From: Oceanobacillus arenosus
Lineage (GTDB): Bacteria > Bacillota > Bacilli > Bacillales > Amphibacillaceae
Assembly: GCF_003369575.1 (NCBI RefSeq)
Contig: NZ_PIOC01000014.1
Coordinates: 1 to 64,000 of the forward strand
Direction: 5' to 3'
Length of the DNA stretch: 64,000 bases
The notes beneath the pieces are model-generated. The model worked only from the letters and a program-made list of their open reading frames with translations. It was not told the DNA's origin and made no database searches. Within the stretch, counting starts at the first letter, position 1; the number at the start of each line of letters is the position of its first letter. Made by a program: the position numbers and the translations under genes. Below are positions 53,133 to 61,584 of this stretch, piece by piece.

Positions 53133-53162
53133 ATTATATATGATGATCGAGTGGATTGTCTA
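53133..53162 (-). promoter_or_regulatory. Promoter of the ABC-F leader
   Basis: TAGACA (53162-53157) and TATAAT (53138-53133) on the minus strand are 18 bases apart, giving a leader of about 275 bases. Confidence 0.65.
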
Positions 53163-53187
53163 CTGAACTTGGGGTGAGAAAATAGTA

Positions 53188-53242
53188 AAGAGGCATGGTC
53201 CCCACAGGGAACATGCCTCCTACCCCTGTTATTACAGGGTGC
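53188..53242 (-). other. Two tandem hairpins, possible 3' end of a small transcript
   Basis: On the minus strand CCCTGT/ACAGGG (53242-53227) is followed by a long GAGGCATGTTCCC/GGGACCATGCCTC stem and then TTTACTATTTT. It could end a transcript from the otherwise empty 53260-53730 region. No matching known RNA was recognised. Confidence 0.4.
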
Positions 53243-53253
53243 ACACGGAAAAT

Positions 53254-53397
53254 TTATTGTTTATTTCCAATTTCAATCTTTCCATTTCCAAACTGGTTTA
53301 ACCGACAATCACTTGCTAAGCTCGCCAATGCGATGCAGCTTGGGTAGTCTGACTGTATACGATACAGTTCTAGACGTTTGAAACTACTCAGCTTCAA
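53254..53397 (-). CDS. Possible small ORF (47 aa), doubtful
   Basis: A frame starting TTG 53397 opens MKLSSFKRLELYRIQSDYPS and ends before the tandem hairpins. A perfect AGGAGG lies only 2 bases before the TTG (8 bases before a CTG). No family was recognised. It is listed because of the strong ribosome binding site and following hairpins. The rest of the 53400-53730 gap shows nothing I can name. Confidence 0.2.
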   Translation of the reverse strand: MKLSSFKRLELYRIQSDYPSCIALASLASDCRLNQFGNGKIEIGNKQ

Positions 53398-53730
53398 ATC
53401 CTCCTAATTTGTCAGTCAGCTTCCATTAGCACTTTCACAAAAAATTACTTACCGTTCTTTCATCTTGCCACGTGAACGAAATCAAAATTACCAGATCCTA
53501 GACGAGCAAATTACTAAAAGCTAAAAAGTAAATTTTCCGCCAAGGCTGTGCATTTCTCCTCATTGAAGTTCATCTGTAAACAAGTTGTACATCACAAACT
53601 ACAAGTTACTTACAACATTCATTTCAATGGTAGTTCGCCTTGTACTTATTGTTTACCCCCATTCATTTATTATAAACCTCTTTCTAAAAAATATTGTAGC
53701 TTTTAAGTGATTAATAATATTTCGTAATCT

Positions 53731-54114
53731 ATATAAAGTGCGGATTAGTTTAATGAGCTAAGGGCTCCTCAGCCAGCCGCTCCAGAAATACACTACGCGC
53801 ATCTTAGGGGAGCTGGTGAGCCAGCTCGCGCTGTCGCACTTCGTAGTCTCACCTAGGCTCTTCTTCCCGCAGAAGTCTCCGTGTATTTCTTCCGCTAGGT
53901 TTGTGAAGTTGTTATTTTTAGCATTTTCTTAAAAATAGGAGTCAGCATTCTTTCTCTAAAGGCCGTTGATTGTAGCGGAGGACAGGAGACTCCTGCAGGA
54001 AAAGCGAAGATGTTGAGACCACAGCGTTCTTTGCTAGGGGCGCAGCTCGAGCCCTCCAGATGCGCGACTGTCCGGAGTGGAAATCAACATAGCTCCTACT
54101 AGTCCGTACTTTAT
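53731..54114. mobile_element. MITE-like element, copy C (longest)
   Basis: The ends are ATATAAAGTGCGGATTAGT and ACTAGTCCGTACTTTAT. It carries both internal blocks complete: CCGCTCCAGAAATACACTAC to CGTGTATTTCTTCCGCT, then GATTGTAGCGGAGGACAGG to CGGAGTGGAAATCAAC. Copies A and B each have one block intact and one decayed, so C looks closest to the full element. It has no ORF with family features. Confidence 0.75.
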
Positions 54115-54162
54115 CAAAACAACAGCTAACGATACAAAATTGACCCAAGAAGAAAAAAATGC

Positions 54163-54215
54163 TTTACACACAGCCATTATTTTTATATAGTGAAGGTACC
54201 TAATAATTCTAGGTA
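54163..54215 (+). promoter_or_regulatory. padR promoter with inverted-repeat operator
   Basis: TTTACA (54163-54168) and TATAGT (54186-54191) are 17 bases apart. TACCTA-N7-TAGGTA (54197-54215) follows at the expected transcription start, a likely autoregulatory site. Confidence 0.6.
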
Positions 54216-54224
54216 GGTGAGAAA

Positions 54225-54557
54225 ATGTTTAATCGTGAGCTTGTGAAGGGGAGTACATCACTTCTCGTTTTACAACTATTAAATGAACGTGACATGTATG
54301 GTTATCAATTAGTAAAAGAAATGGATCGCCGTAGTGACCATAGCCTGCAAATGAAGGAAGGGACATTATACCCTGCACTTCATAAAATGGAAAAACAGGA
54401 GTACATCGAACACTATTGGCAGGAGCAAGAAAAAGGCCCCGCACGTAAATATTATCGGATCACCTTAGAGGGGAAAGACATTCTTGCTGAAAGAACAACG
54501 GAATGGCATCGTTATGTGCAGGTGATGAACAATTTAATCGGGGACAGTGAAACATGA
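54225..54557 (+). CDS. PadR-family transcriptional regulator
   Basis: The 110-residue protein has the PadR winged helix: [39 protein letters not shown] and [14 protein letters not shown], plus a short C-terminal dimerisation helix. It overlaps the next gene by 4 bases. PadR regulators paired with HAAS-domain membrane proteins usually control membrane stress or transport genes. Confidence 0.9.
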   Translation: MFNRELVKGSTSLLVLQLLNERDMYGYQLVKEMDRRSDHSLQMKEGTLYPALHKMEKQEYIEHYWQEQEKGPARKYYRITLEGKDILAERTTEWHRYVQVMNNLIGDSET

Positions 54558-55216
54558 GTTCCTCAGAAGAAGATTTATTTAGATCCATCGCTTCCTCTCA
54601 TTTCTTTAAGGAATTAGAGAAAGAAATCGGCGATTATTCAGAGAAGGAAAATATCCTGCTTGAGTATGAAATGCATGTCTATGATTTGCTGCAGGAAGAA
54701 GAGTCAATGAATGAAGAAGCGCTATATGATGTACTCGTAGACAGATTAGGGACGCCGAAGGAACTTGCGGCGATGTGGAAGCAAGAAACCTCGATTACAC
54801 CGAAGAAAACCCAATGGCTATTTGTCTTGCTTAATATCGCTATTTTTATTGGTGGAATCCTGCTGACAATTAGCTATAATGCCTTTGACTGGGATTTGGT
54901 TGAATATCTGTGGGAGGTACTTTCGGATGCAAGATTTTTAGTTATCCTAGTCTATATGCTGTTTTGGGCCCTTTTAGGCTATGAAATTGGAAAAGAATTT
55001 GGTCAGGGTGGATACAAGCTTTTGAGAAAAACCTTTGCATTTTCAATTTTACCAAATATCGGCTTCATGTACTTAGTTGTGTTTAAATTTATTCCATATG
55101 AGTGGTTTGGATCGCTTTTGAGTGTTCGCTTTATTATGATATGTATTTTCTGTACGATAATCTTGTATCCAATAAGCTGGGTCGGATATCGATGGGGCAG
55201 GAGAGCATCAATATAA
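54554..55216 (+). CDS. HAAS/DUF1700-type membrane protein
   Basis: The 220-residue protein has an N-terminal helical HAAS-like domain (about 10-80, [20 protein letters not shown] and [12 protein letters not shown]) typical of partners of PadR regulators. Four hydrophobic segments follow (about 85-215). Its start overlaps padR. It probably senses or relays membrane state to PadR; no enzyme motif is seen. Confidence 0.75.
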   Translation: MSSSEEDLFRSIASSHFFKELEKEIGDYSEKENILLEYEMHVYDLLQEEESMNEEALYDVLVDRLGTPKELAAMWKQETSITPKKTQWLFVLLNIAIFIGGILLTISYNAFDWDLVEYLWEVLSDARFLVILVYMLFWALLGYEIGKEFGQGGYKLLRKTFAFSILPNIGFMYLVVFKFIPYEWFGSLLSVRFIMICIFCTIILYPISWVGYRWGRRASI

Positions 55217-55314
55217 CTTATCGGATTTGGAAGTATAGAGCTTCTTAACTGATAAATGTAAAGGAACTGGATTGGAGCAGGTAATTCAGTTCCATGCAAA
55301 ATATGTTTTGATCA

Positions 55315-55354
55315 CATACATAGTATATCTATGTATGTAGATATACTATGTATG
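55315..55354. promoter_or_regulatory. 40-bp perfect palindrome before the DUF4173 gene
   Basis: CATACATAGTATATC and GATATACTATGTATG are exact inverse complements (15-base arms) around TATGTATGTA. It lies 10 bases before the start codon and overlaps the ribosome binding site. It could be a PadR operator (ATGTAT/ATACAT-rich) or a translation-blocking hairpin. Confidence 0.6.
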
Positions 55355-55363
55355 GGAGGGAAT

Positions 55364-56848
55364 ATGGTGGAAATTCAACTAAAGCTGAAAGACTGGCTAT
55401 TTTTACTTGTTTGTTTCGGTTTAGGGATATTGGCAGAGCTTAGTTTCTTCCATGGACGAATTGGCTTAGCGTATCCATTATTTATTACTGGGTTTTATTT
55501 CGTTATATTTCTCAGATATCGATTATCCTTTAATCATCGACGAATCGGTTTACTTATAATGATGGTTGTTTGGATACTTGCAGGAAGTTTTTTGTTTATT
55601 GATACTGAATTCTTCTATGGTCTAAATATTTTTATTATCCCTGCGCTCGTTTATTATCATCTTGTATTAATTACAAGTCCAAAGAAATTGAAATGGGAAA
55701 GACTGGGCTTTATGCGCATGTTAACCATGAAACTACAAGAGGGCATTCAATATAGTATGGCGTTTTGCAAAATGCTATTTCGTCGGACATTTAAAAATAT
55801 GGACGAAGCAGCAATCCAGCTTGTAAAACGGATTTTCATTGGTTTGGCAATAGGTATTCCTTTACTTCTTATTGTTATAGCATTGCTTATGTCAGCAGAC
55901 GCTGTGTTTGAGGAACTGGTGTTACATTTGCCGAATTTCATTTTTCAACTGAGTTTTCAAGAGTGGATTTTCCGAATCATTCTCGTTATTATCATTACGC
56001 TATTATTCTTTGGAATCTTTCAAGTATTACATGTTCGGTCAAAATCTAAACAAACGAATGATTTCCAACCTCAAGAAGAGAGAAAGAGAGTTCGCTGGGA
56101 TGCTGTAACGGCGATTACGGTCTTAGTCATGTTGAACGCTGTATATATATTATTTGCCGCTATTCAGTTGCCCTACTTCTTTAGTGATGGATTACTTGGT
56201 GGATTTACCTATGCATCTTATGCGAGAAGAGGATTCTTTGAGCTCTTATTTGTTACATTAATTAACTGGACGATTTTAATCAGCTGCTTGAAGCTAGTGA
56301 ATATGCAGGGAGGGCGAATGAAACTTACATTAAAGATATTATATACGCTGCTTATTGCTGTTAGTGGTATTATGTTGGCTTCCGCATATCAGCGATTGAG
56401 TATGTATGAAGCTGCATATGAATTTACATTGGATCGTATTCTAGCGCATGCCTTTATGATCTATCTTATGGTTATCTTTGCTTATACCTTTATACGAGTT
56501 TGGCTAGAGGGCTTAACATTACTACATTTCTATACGATCACGGCACTTGTATTCTATGCAGCGCTGAATGTGATGAACGTGGAACAAATTATTGTAAATA
56601 ATAATTTGGAACGATTCGAACAGACAGGGAAAATTGACATTTATTATTTGGATTCTCTCTCTTACACAGGGCTTGGCGGATTACTGGCGTTATACGAAAT
56701 TGAACCGGATTATCCCGAGTTAAGAACGGTACTCCAAGTCCGCAAAGAAGAAGTGAACAATGCGCCAAAAAGCACCTGGCAATCGTTTAATTTCACTAGA
56801 CAAGAAGTAACGGAAAAAATGATGGCATTAAAATTTACGAATGAATAA
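55364..56848 (+). CDS. DUF4173-like polytopic membrane protein
   Basis: About 495 residues with ten or more hydrophobic segments. Middle and C-terminal patterns (VLVMLNAVYILFAAIQLPYFF, TYASYARRGFFELLFVTLIN and YQRLSMYEAAYEFTLDRILA in turn) match DUF4153/DUF4173 proteins. Conserved TYASYARRGFFEL is the family core. Function unknown. Start ATG 55364 or GTG 55367 follows GGGAGGG. UppS follows 20 bases later, indicating an operon. Confidence 0.75.
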   Translation: MVEIQLKLKDWLFLLVCFGLGILAELSFFHGRIGLAYPLFITGFYFVIFLRYRLSFNHRRIGLLIMMVVWILAGSFLFIDTEFFYGLNIFIIPALVYYHLVLITSPKKLKWERLGFMRMLTMKLQEGIQYSMAFCKMLFRRTFKNMDEAAIQLVKRIFIGLAIGIPLLLIVIALLMSADAVFEELVLHLPNFIFQLSFQEWIFRIILVIIITLLFFGIFQVLHVRSKSKQTNDFQPQEERKRVRWDAVTAITVLVMLNAVYILFAAIQLPYFFSDGLLGGFTYASYARRGFFELLFVTLINWTILISCLKLVNMQGGRMKLTLKILYTLLIAVSGIMLASAYQRLSMYEAAYEFTLDRILAHAFMIYLMVIFAYTFIRVWLEGLTLLHFYTITALVFYAALNVMNVEQIIVNNNLERFEQTGKIDIYYLDSLSYTGLGGLLALYEIEPDYPELRTVLQVRKEEVNNAPKSTWQSFNFTRQEVTEKMMALKFTNE

Positions 56849-56868
56849 GAAAGGTGAGGTGGGATACG

Positions 56869-57567
56869 ATGTTTTCGTCAATTCCAGAGCATGTTGCGAT
56901 TATTATGGATGGTAATGGAAGATGGGGGAAGGCAAGAGGGCTCACTCGAAGTGAAGGGCACTATGCAGGTGTGGAGGCAATGGAAAGAGTAATTGATGCA
57001 TGTATCGATATCGATATAAAAGTCCTAACCCTATATGCATTTTCCTCTGAAAACTGGTCCCGGCCTAAAGCGGAAGTGAATTATTTAATGTATCTTCCAG
57101 TTAAGTTTTTCAATCAGAAGCTACCCGGATTTATGAAAAGGAATATTAAAATTCTTGTTTCCGGCGATATAACAACGATTCCCGCATCCACCAAGAAAGC
57201 AATAACGAAGGCTATAGATAAGACAAAGAACAATACTGGTTTGATTGTAAACATTGCCTTCAATTATGGTGGCAGAAACGATATACTCCAGGCGGTTCGG
57301 CGGATGGCTGGGGATGTGCAAAACAATCGACTTGAATTGGACAATATTGACGAAGAATTATTTGAACGTTATTTATATACGAAGGCCCTGCCGGATCCTG
57401 ACATCCTCATCCGTACTGGTGGAGAGAAGCGGATTAGTAATTTTCTTCTATGGCAATCAAGTAATGCAGAATTATATTTTACAGATGAATATTTCCCTGA
57501 TTTCAATAAGGAAAGTCTTTTGGAAGCAATCGGTTCTAATGTGGCAAGGCATGCAATTGCGGAGTGA
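56869..57567 (+). CDS. Isoprenyl transferase, UppS paralogue
   Basis: The 232-residue cis-prenyltransferase has IMDGNGRWGKARGLTRSEGH (Asp and Arg for pyrophosphate), YAFSSENWSRP, FNYGGRNDI and DILIRTGGEKRISNFLLWQS. All catalytic residues are kept. UppS makes undecaprenyl diphosphate. The essential uppS usually sits in the frr-uppS-cdsA cluster, so this copy beside DUF4173 is probably a second enzyme, maybe with another chain length. ATG 56869 follows AAGGTGAGGTGGG. Confidence 0.85.
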   Translation: MFSSIPEHVAIIMDGNGRWGKARGLTRSEGHYAGVEAMERVIDACIDIDIKVLTLYAFSSENWSRPKAEVNYLMYLPVKFFNQKLPGFMKRNIKILVSGDITTIPASTKKAITKAIDKTKNNTGLIVNIAFNYGGRNDILQAVRRMAGDVQNNRLELDNIDEELFERYLYTKALPDPDILIRTGGEKRISNFLLWQSSNAELYFTDEYFPDFNKESLLEAIGSNVARHAIAE

Positions 57568-57599
57568 TGAATCGATTGCTGGATACAACTTTATAAAGA

Positions 57600-57643
57600 A
57601 GGATATTGCGGATATAATGAAACAATGAGGATTGCAATATCCT
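57600..57643. other. Inverted repeat between convergent genes
   Basis: AGGATATTGC and GCAATATCCT are exact inverse complements 24 bases apart. There is no T run, so termination is uncertain. Confidence 0.45.
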
Positions 57644-57644
57644 G

Positions 57645-58211
57645 CTACACCGACTGTGCTAGACAGGGACTTACACTGCTGTTGCGTTCATTATACAGAT
57701 TGTTTAATGAACCTTTATATACTAATTCAAAACATCCCTCCTGCCGTAAATCATCTGGAGTGATTAAAGACAAAGGCTTTCGAAATTGAACAATACCAAC
57801 TTCATGAAGTACGGTCGCGACAAATTCTGAACAAAAGAAAGCTTTTTCCCTTTGGATTGGTTTATTCACTAATACTGCAAATAGCCCTAGGAAGTTGTAT
57901 TTATAGCAATGCTTTTGTAAGGCTATCTGTTGCATGAATTGCTTTAAATCCTTTATTTGCTCTTCTGTAACGGTGCAACTGAGGATGATGCATTTCGCGT
58001 GTTGAAATAGACCCGTACGAACATTTTCTTTAACAAATCCGCCGATAAACGGATTACTGGGATTTTTTCTGCCAAAGCTATACGTTTCTAATAACTCAGA
58101 ATCAAATGCAATCGATGCATGATTATATGGTTTTTTCGTATAAAACTTTATCGTCCTCGTAAATAATGTTCCTGTATCCGTTAGTAGTAAATAAATTTTC
58201 TTCTCAGTCAT
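57645..58211 (-). CDS. Papain-like (YiiX/YycO-type) permuted NlpC/P60 hydrolase
   Basis: The 188-residue protein has the permuted order: the catalytic His early (KPYNHASIAFD, about 30) and the nucleophile Cys later (AFFCSEFVATVLHEVG, about 128). The family includes amidases or peptidases acting on peptidoglycan, lipids or conjugates. There is no signal peptide, so the target is probably cytosolic. AAAGGAAG precedes the ATG. Confidence 0.75.
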   Translation of the reverse strand: MTEKKIYLLLTDTGTLFTRTIKFYTKKPYNHASIAFDSELLETYSFGRKNPSNPFIGGFVKENVRTGLFQHAKCIILSCTVTEEQIKDLKQFMQQIALQKHCYKYNFLGLFAVLVNKPIQREKAFFCSEFVATVLHEVGIVQFRKPLSLITPDDLRQEGCFELVYKGSLNNLYNERNSSVSPCLAQSV

Positions 58212-58299
58212 TATTAATCTTCCTTTAAATTCATTCTGTTACTTCTACATTTATATTAATGAATTTATTAATAGGAGATAACCAGCTTAAGAAATAGTT

Positions 58300-58412
58300 A
58301 CTTGTAGGTCTCAAGACGTATTCTGTAGTAATCGTGAAGGTGCTATCGAAGAGATTAATTTGGTAGGTAAGTAAGTATAACGACCTTCTTACCCACATAA
58401 GTGCAACTTTTA
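58300..58412 (-). repeat. Relative of the antitoxin RNA segment
   Basis: On the minus strand AGTTGCACTTATGT (58408-58395) is identical to 29774-29787 of the antisense RNA. It continues GTAAGAAGGTCGTTATACTT and ACTTACCTACCAAA, matching the next hairpin of that RNA loosely. No toxin ORF is near. It lies between two genes on the same strand. Confidence 0.55.
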
Positions 58413-58414
58413 TA

Positions 58415-59428
58415 TTAATTTCCCGAAGTTAGTGGTTCATAGTGCGTCGAGAATAAATGCTTCAATGATTCCTTTGGTGAAACGTGTAGCTTGGCACCAT
58501 TTACGGCAATTGGTCCTTCATTAAATCCGCCAGCAATTAAGGCAAGCTTGCTCGGATAGTTCGCGACATCACCAATAGCGAATATTCCAGGGATTGATGT
58601 GGACATTGTATGATCCACAACAATAGTGCCGTTCTCTATGTTTATCCCCCATTCAGTGATTGGTCCAAGGTTAATTTCAAAGCCGTGATTGACGATAACA
58701 TTATCAACTTCGATTTCTCTTAAGTCATTTCCATCAACTTGCTTCACAATTGCGCTGGTCATTTGTCCCCCCATTCCCTTAAGTTCAAGCAGTTCATAAG
58801 GATTTAGCACATCTACCGTTGAATGGATCATTTTGCTTACATTGCTTTCAATTCCTGTGAACATCGGTTTGCGATAGATTAATGTAACTTTATTCGCTAT
58901 TGGCTCAAGTTCATTTGCCCAATCAACGGCTGAATTACCTCCACCAGAGATAAGGACATTTTTATCCCGATAACTTTCCAGCTTTTTAATCGAATAATGG
59001 AGGCTTTTCTCTTCAAAATCAATCGCATTTGCAAGATTAAGCTTAACGGATTTCAATGAACCAAACCCTGTTGCTAGTACAATCGTCTTTGTATAATGCT
59101 GTGCTCCATTGTTACTCGTTAACAGAAAAGTGCCATCCTCTAACTTTTCCATATGTAGGACTTGTTCATTCAATATGATTGCTGGATCAAAGGTCATTGC
59201 CTGCTTAATTAGGTCTTCGGTTAATTTTTCACCAGAAATCATTGGTATTCCGCCGATATCTCTAATAATCTTTTCGGGATAGAAATAAGGAACCTTTCCC
59301 CCGAGATATGGCAAGAATTCAATAACCTTCGTTTTCATTTCCCTCATACCACTGTAAAATGCAGTGAATAGCCCAACAGGACCACCACCTATAATCGTTA
59401 TGTCGTAGATATCTTTTTGTTGTACCAT
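58415..59428 (-). CDS. Ferredoxin/flavodoxin-NADP+ reductase, TrxB-like type 2
   Basis: The 337-residue flavoprotein has the FAD loop IIGGGPVGLFTAFYSG, the NADPH motif ISGGGNSAVDWANEL and the C-terminal FAD contact GIFAIGDVANYP. It lacks the CxxC of thioredoxin reductase, so it is a YumC/YcgT-type FNR. It lies 16 bases after the permease gene of a siderophore transporter. It may supply electrons for iron release (inference). Confidence 0.87.
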   Translation of the reverse strand: MVQQKDIYDITIIGGGPVGLFTAFYSGMREMKTKVIEFLPYLGGKVPYFYPEKIIRDIGGIPMISGEKLTEDLIKQAMTFDPAIILNEQVLHMEKLEDGTFLLTSNNGAQHYTKTIVLATGFGSLKSVKLNLANAIDFEEKSLHYSIKKLESYRDKNVLISGGGNSAVDWANELEPIANKVTLIYRKPMFTGIESNVSKMIHSTVDVLNPYELLELKGMGGQMTSAIVKQVDGNDLREIEVDNVIVNHGFEINLGPITEWGINIENGTIVVDHTMSTSIPGIFAIGDVANYPSKLALIAGGFNEGPIAVNGAKLHVSPKESLKHLFSTHYEPLTSGN

Positions 59429-59444
59429 AAGAAATCCTCCCGTT

Positions 59445-60467
59445 CTATTTTACTTTCATTAATAAATAGATAAAATATGGTGCGCTTAAAATTGAAACAA
59501 CAATACCAACTGGGATTTCCGATGGTGCCAAAATATTCTTGCCAATTGTATCAGCAACCATTAGAAGCAATGCACCGATTAAGGTTGATATTGGGATAAT
59601 CAGCTGATGTAACGGGCCAATCAGCTTTCTTGCTATATGTGGAACAACTAGACCTAAGAAAGCAATTGCCCCACCCGCTGCAACTGCCGCGCCTGCTAAT
59701 GCAACAGCAATCAGCAGTAATATGCCTCTTTCTTTTTCTACTTTAATTCCTAGTCCCGCAGCTACTTCATCGCCAAGATTGAAAACATCCAATGCCTTTG
59801 CTTTATAAATGCCAATTGGGATTAGCAGAAATGCCCACGGCAATAGTGCGAGTACGAAATTCCAATTAGCATTCCATATATCCCCGGCAAGCCATACGGT
59901 CACTTGGCGATAGTTCTGCGGATCCATTTTTAATTGTAATATAGTAAGAATAGCACTGAATCCTGCATTTACGCCTATCCCGACCAAAACGAGGCGAATT
60001 GGATTGACGCCACTTTTCCAAGCTAATAAATAAATGAGTACTGCTGCACAGATTGCCCCGAATAATGCAGCAAACGGCATGAGGTAAATCGATTGCAGTC
60101 CTGTTAAGGTCAGTATATCTTGGAAAAAGTAAATGTATAAGACAACAGCGAGTCCTGCACCAGTATTGATCCCTAAAATTCCAGGATCAGCAAGGTCATT
60201 CTGTGTTACACCTTGCAAAATGGTCCCGGAAACAGCTAGCATTGCCCCGATTAATAATGCCAAAACAATGCCAGGTAAACGGAAGTCAAACAATATCAGA
60301 GCCTGCTGTTTTGTTCCTTTATGTAATAGCGTATCGATTACTTCCATTGGCGCAATCCGGATTACCCCTGTACTTAAACTAATGAAAAACATGACAATGA
60401 TAAGAATGCTTAGTGTTATCATTGCCCAAATAAATCTTTTCTGCTTTCTAATTTTTACTGTGGTCAT
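59445..60467 (-). CDS. Iron-siderophore ABC permease, FecCD family
   Basis: The 340-residue protein has nine or ten membrane segments and FecCD motifs: RLPGIVLALLIGAMLAVSGT, GITNGAG-like LGINTGAGLAVV, and AGGAIAFLGLVVPHIARKL before the final helices. It overlaps the upstream permease gene by 4 bases. The pair resembles B. subtilis YfiZ/YfhA, which imports hydroxamate siderophores. Confidence 0.9.
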   Translation of the reverse strand: MTTVKIRKQKRFIWAMITLSILIIVMFFISLSTGVIRIAPMEVIDTLLHKGTKQQALILFDFRLPGIVLALLIGAMLAVSGTILQGVTQNDLADPGILGINTGAGLAVVLYIYFFQDILTLTGLQSIYLMPFAALFGAICAAVLIYLLAWKSGVNPIRLVLVGIGVNAGFSAILTILQLKMDPQNYRQVTVWLAGDIWNANWNFVLALLPWAFLLIPIGIYKAKALDVFNLGDEVAAGLGIKVEKERGILLLIAVALAGAAVAAGGAIAFLGLVVPHIARKLIGPLHQLIIPISTLIGALLLMVADTIGKNILAPSEIPVGIVVSILSAPYFIYLLMKVK

Positions 60468-61480
60468 TTACTTCCACCTCCACTATTCCGCGCTAAGTAG
60501 AGGAAGAATGGAACACCAATGAGTGAAGTAATTGCTCCAACTGGTGTTTCAAATGGTGCGTTAATTAATCTCGATACTAGGTCAGCAAGTACAAGTAGTA
60601 AAGCACCAAAGATTGCGGATGAAGGTATAATCCATCGATAGTCTTTTCCCATAATAAATCGAGTGATATGCGGTATGATCAAGCCAATGAAGCCGACTGC
60701 GCCCGCAATTGAGATAGAGACCCCGGTTAATACTAGGACAGAGACAATGCCAAGAATTTTTATTAAGGTGTTATTTTGCCCTAATCCTGTTGCCATATCC
60801 TCGCCTAAGCTAAGGACAGTAATAGATTTTGAGATGAATAAAGCAATCAACATGCCGATGATTCCGGAAAGGACGAGAAGTTTTACAGCATTCCAATCTG
60901 CACTATCAAGCCCACCAGCCATCCAAAATCCTATTTCTTTTTCTAATTGAAAATGCAAGGAAATAACGGAGGAGACTGAACGCAGTAATGCTCCAATTGC
61001 CACTCCAGCTAAAGCTAATTTAACTGGAGTTAATCCTCCAGAGGACAACGTTCCAATAATGAATATGATTGAAACGGCTATACCTGCCCCAAGGAAGGAT
61101 GCGAATGTTCCACCTAAATTCGATACAGTAGGGTAGAATGCTAAAATAATGACAAGCGCAAATGCAGCTCCATCAGTAACCCCCATTATAGACGGGGATG
61201 CGAGCGGATTCCGAGTCATTCCCTGCATAATTGCCCCTGACACTGCAAGAAACGCGCCGATTAGAACTGCTGCAATTGCTCGCGGCAGCCGCAACTCCTG
61301 TATTACTTGATGGGCTGTTATATCAGGCTGGAAGTGAAAAACAGCCTGCCATACTGTTTCAATCGGTACCTTCGTTGATCCATAAGATACAGATAGGCCA
61401 ATGGAACCGATAAGGGCTATAATTGCTATCAAGTTGATGATTGTTTTTAGTAGACTGGAACGGTTAATAAATGCCTGCAT
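60464..61480 (-). CDS. Iron-siderophore ABC permease, FecCD family
   Basis: The 338-residue first permease of the minus-strand operon shows ELRLPRAIAAVLIGAFLAVS, PLASPSIMGVTDGAAFALV and AGAVGFIGLIIPHITRFIMG. It is transcribed from a Fur-boxed divergent region shared with the binding protein gene. Confidence 0.9.
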   Translation of the reverse strand: MQAFINRSSLLKTIINLIAIIALIGSIGLSVSYGSTKVPIETVWQAVFHFQPDITAHQVIQELRLPRAIAAVLIGAFLAVSGAIMQGMTRNPLASPSIMGVTDGAAFALVIILAFYPTVSNLGGTFASFLGAGIAVSIIFIIGTLSSGGLTPVKLALAGVAIGALLRSVSSVISLHFQLEKEIGFWMAGGLDSADWNAVKLLVLSGIIGMLIALFISKSITVLSLGEDMATGLGQNNTLIKILGIVSVLVLTGVSISIAGAVGFIGLIIPHITRFIMGKDYRWIIPSSAIFGALLLVLADLVSRLINAPFETPVGAITSLIGVPFFLYLARNSGGGSK

Positions 61481-61519
61481 ATGGATCTCCTATTTTCTAT
61501 ATATAAACTAGAAATTAAA

Positions 61520-61557
61520 TTGACTATTCTATTGAAATTGATTATCATTATCATTAA
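61520..61557. promoter_or_regulatory. Fur box and promoter, divergent siderophore operon
   Basis: TGATTATCATTATCATTAA (61539-61557) is a near-perfect Fur box made of overlapping NATWAT hexamers. It covers the TATCAT -10 (61543-61548), which lies 17 bases after TTGACT (61520-61525) for the binding protein gene. The permease gene starts 59 bases to the left on the other strand. Confidence 0.85.
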
Positions 61558-61584
61558 ATTGAATTATATCATAAAGGAGATATC

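Noticed and set aside
57254-57628. 124-codon ORF overlapping the UppS paralogue in another frame
   Set aside because: It has no ribosome binding site, and the UppS frame keeps all catalytic motifs through the overlap.
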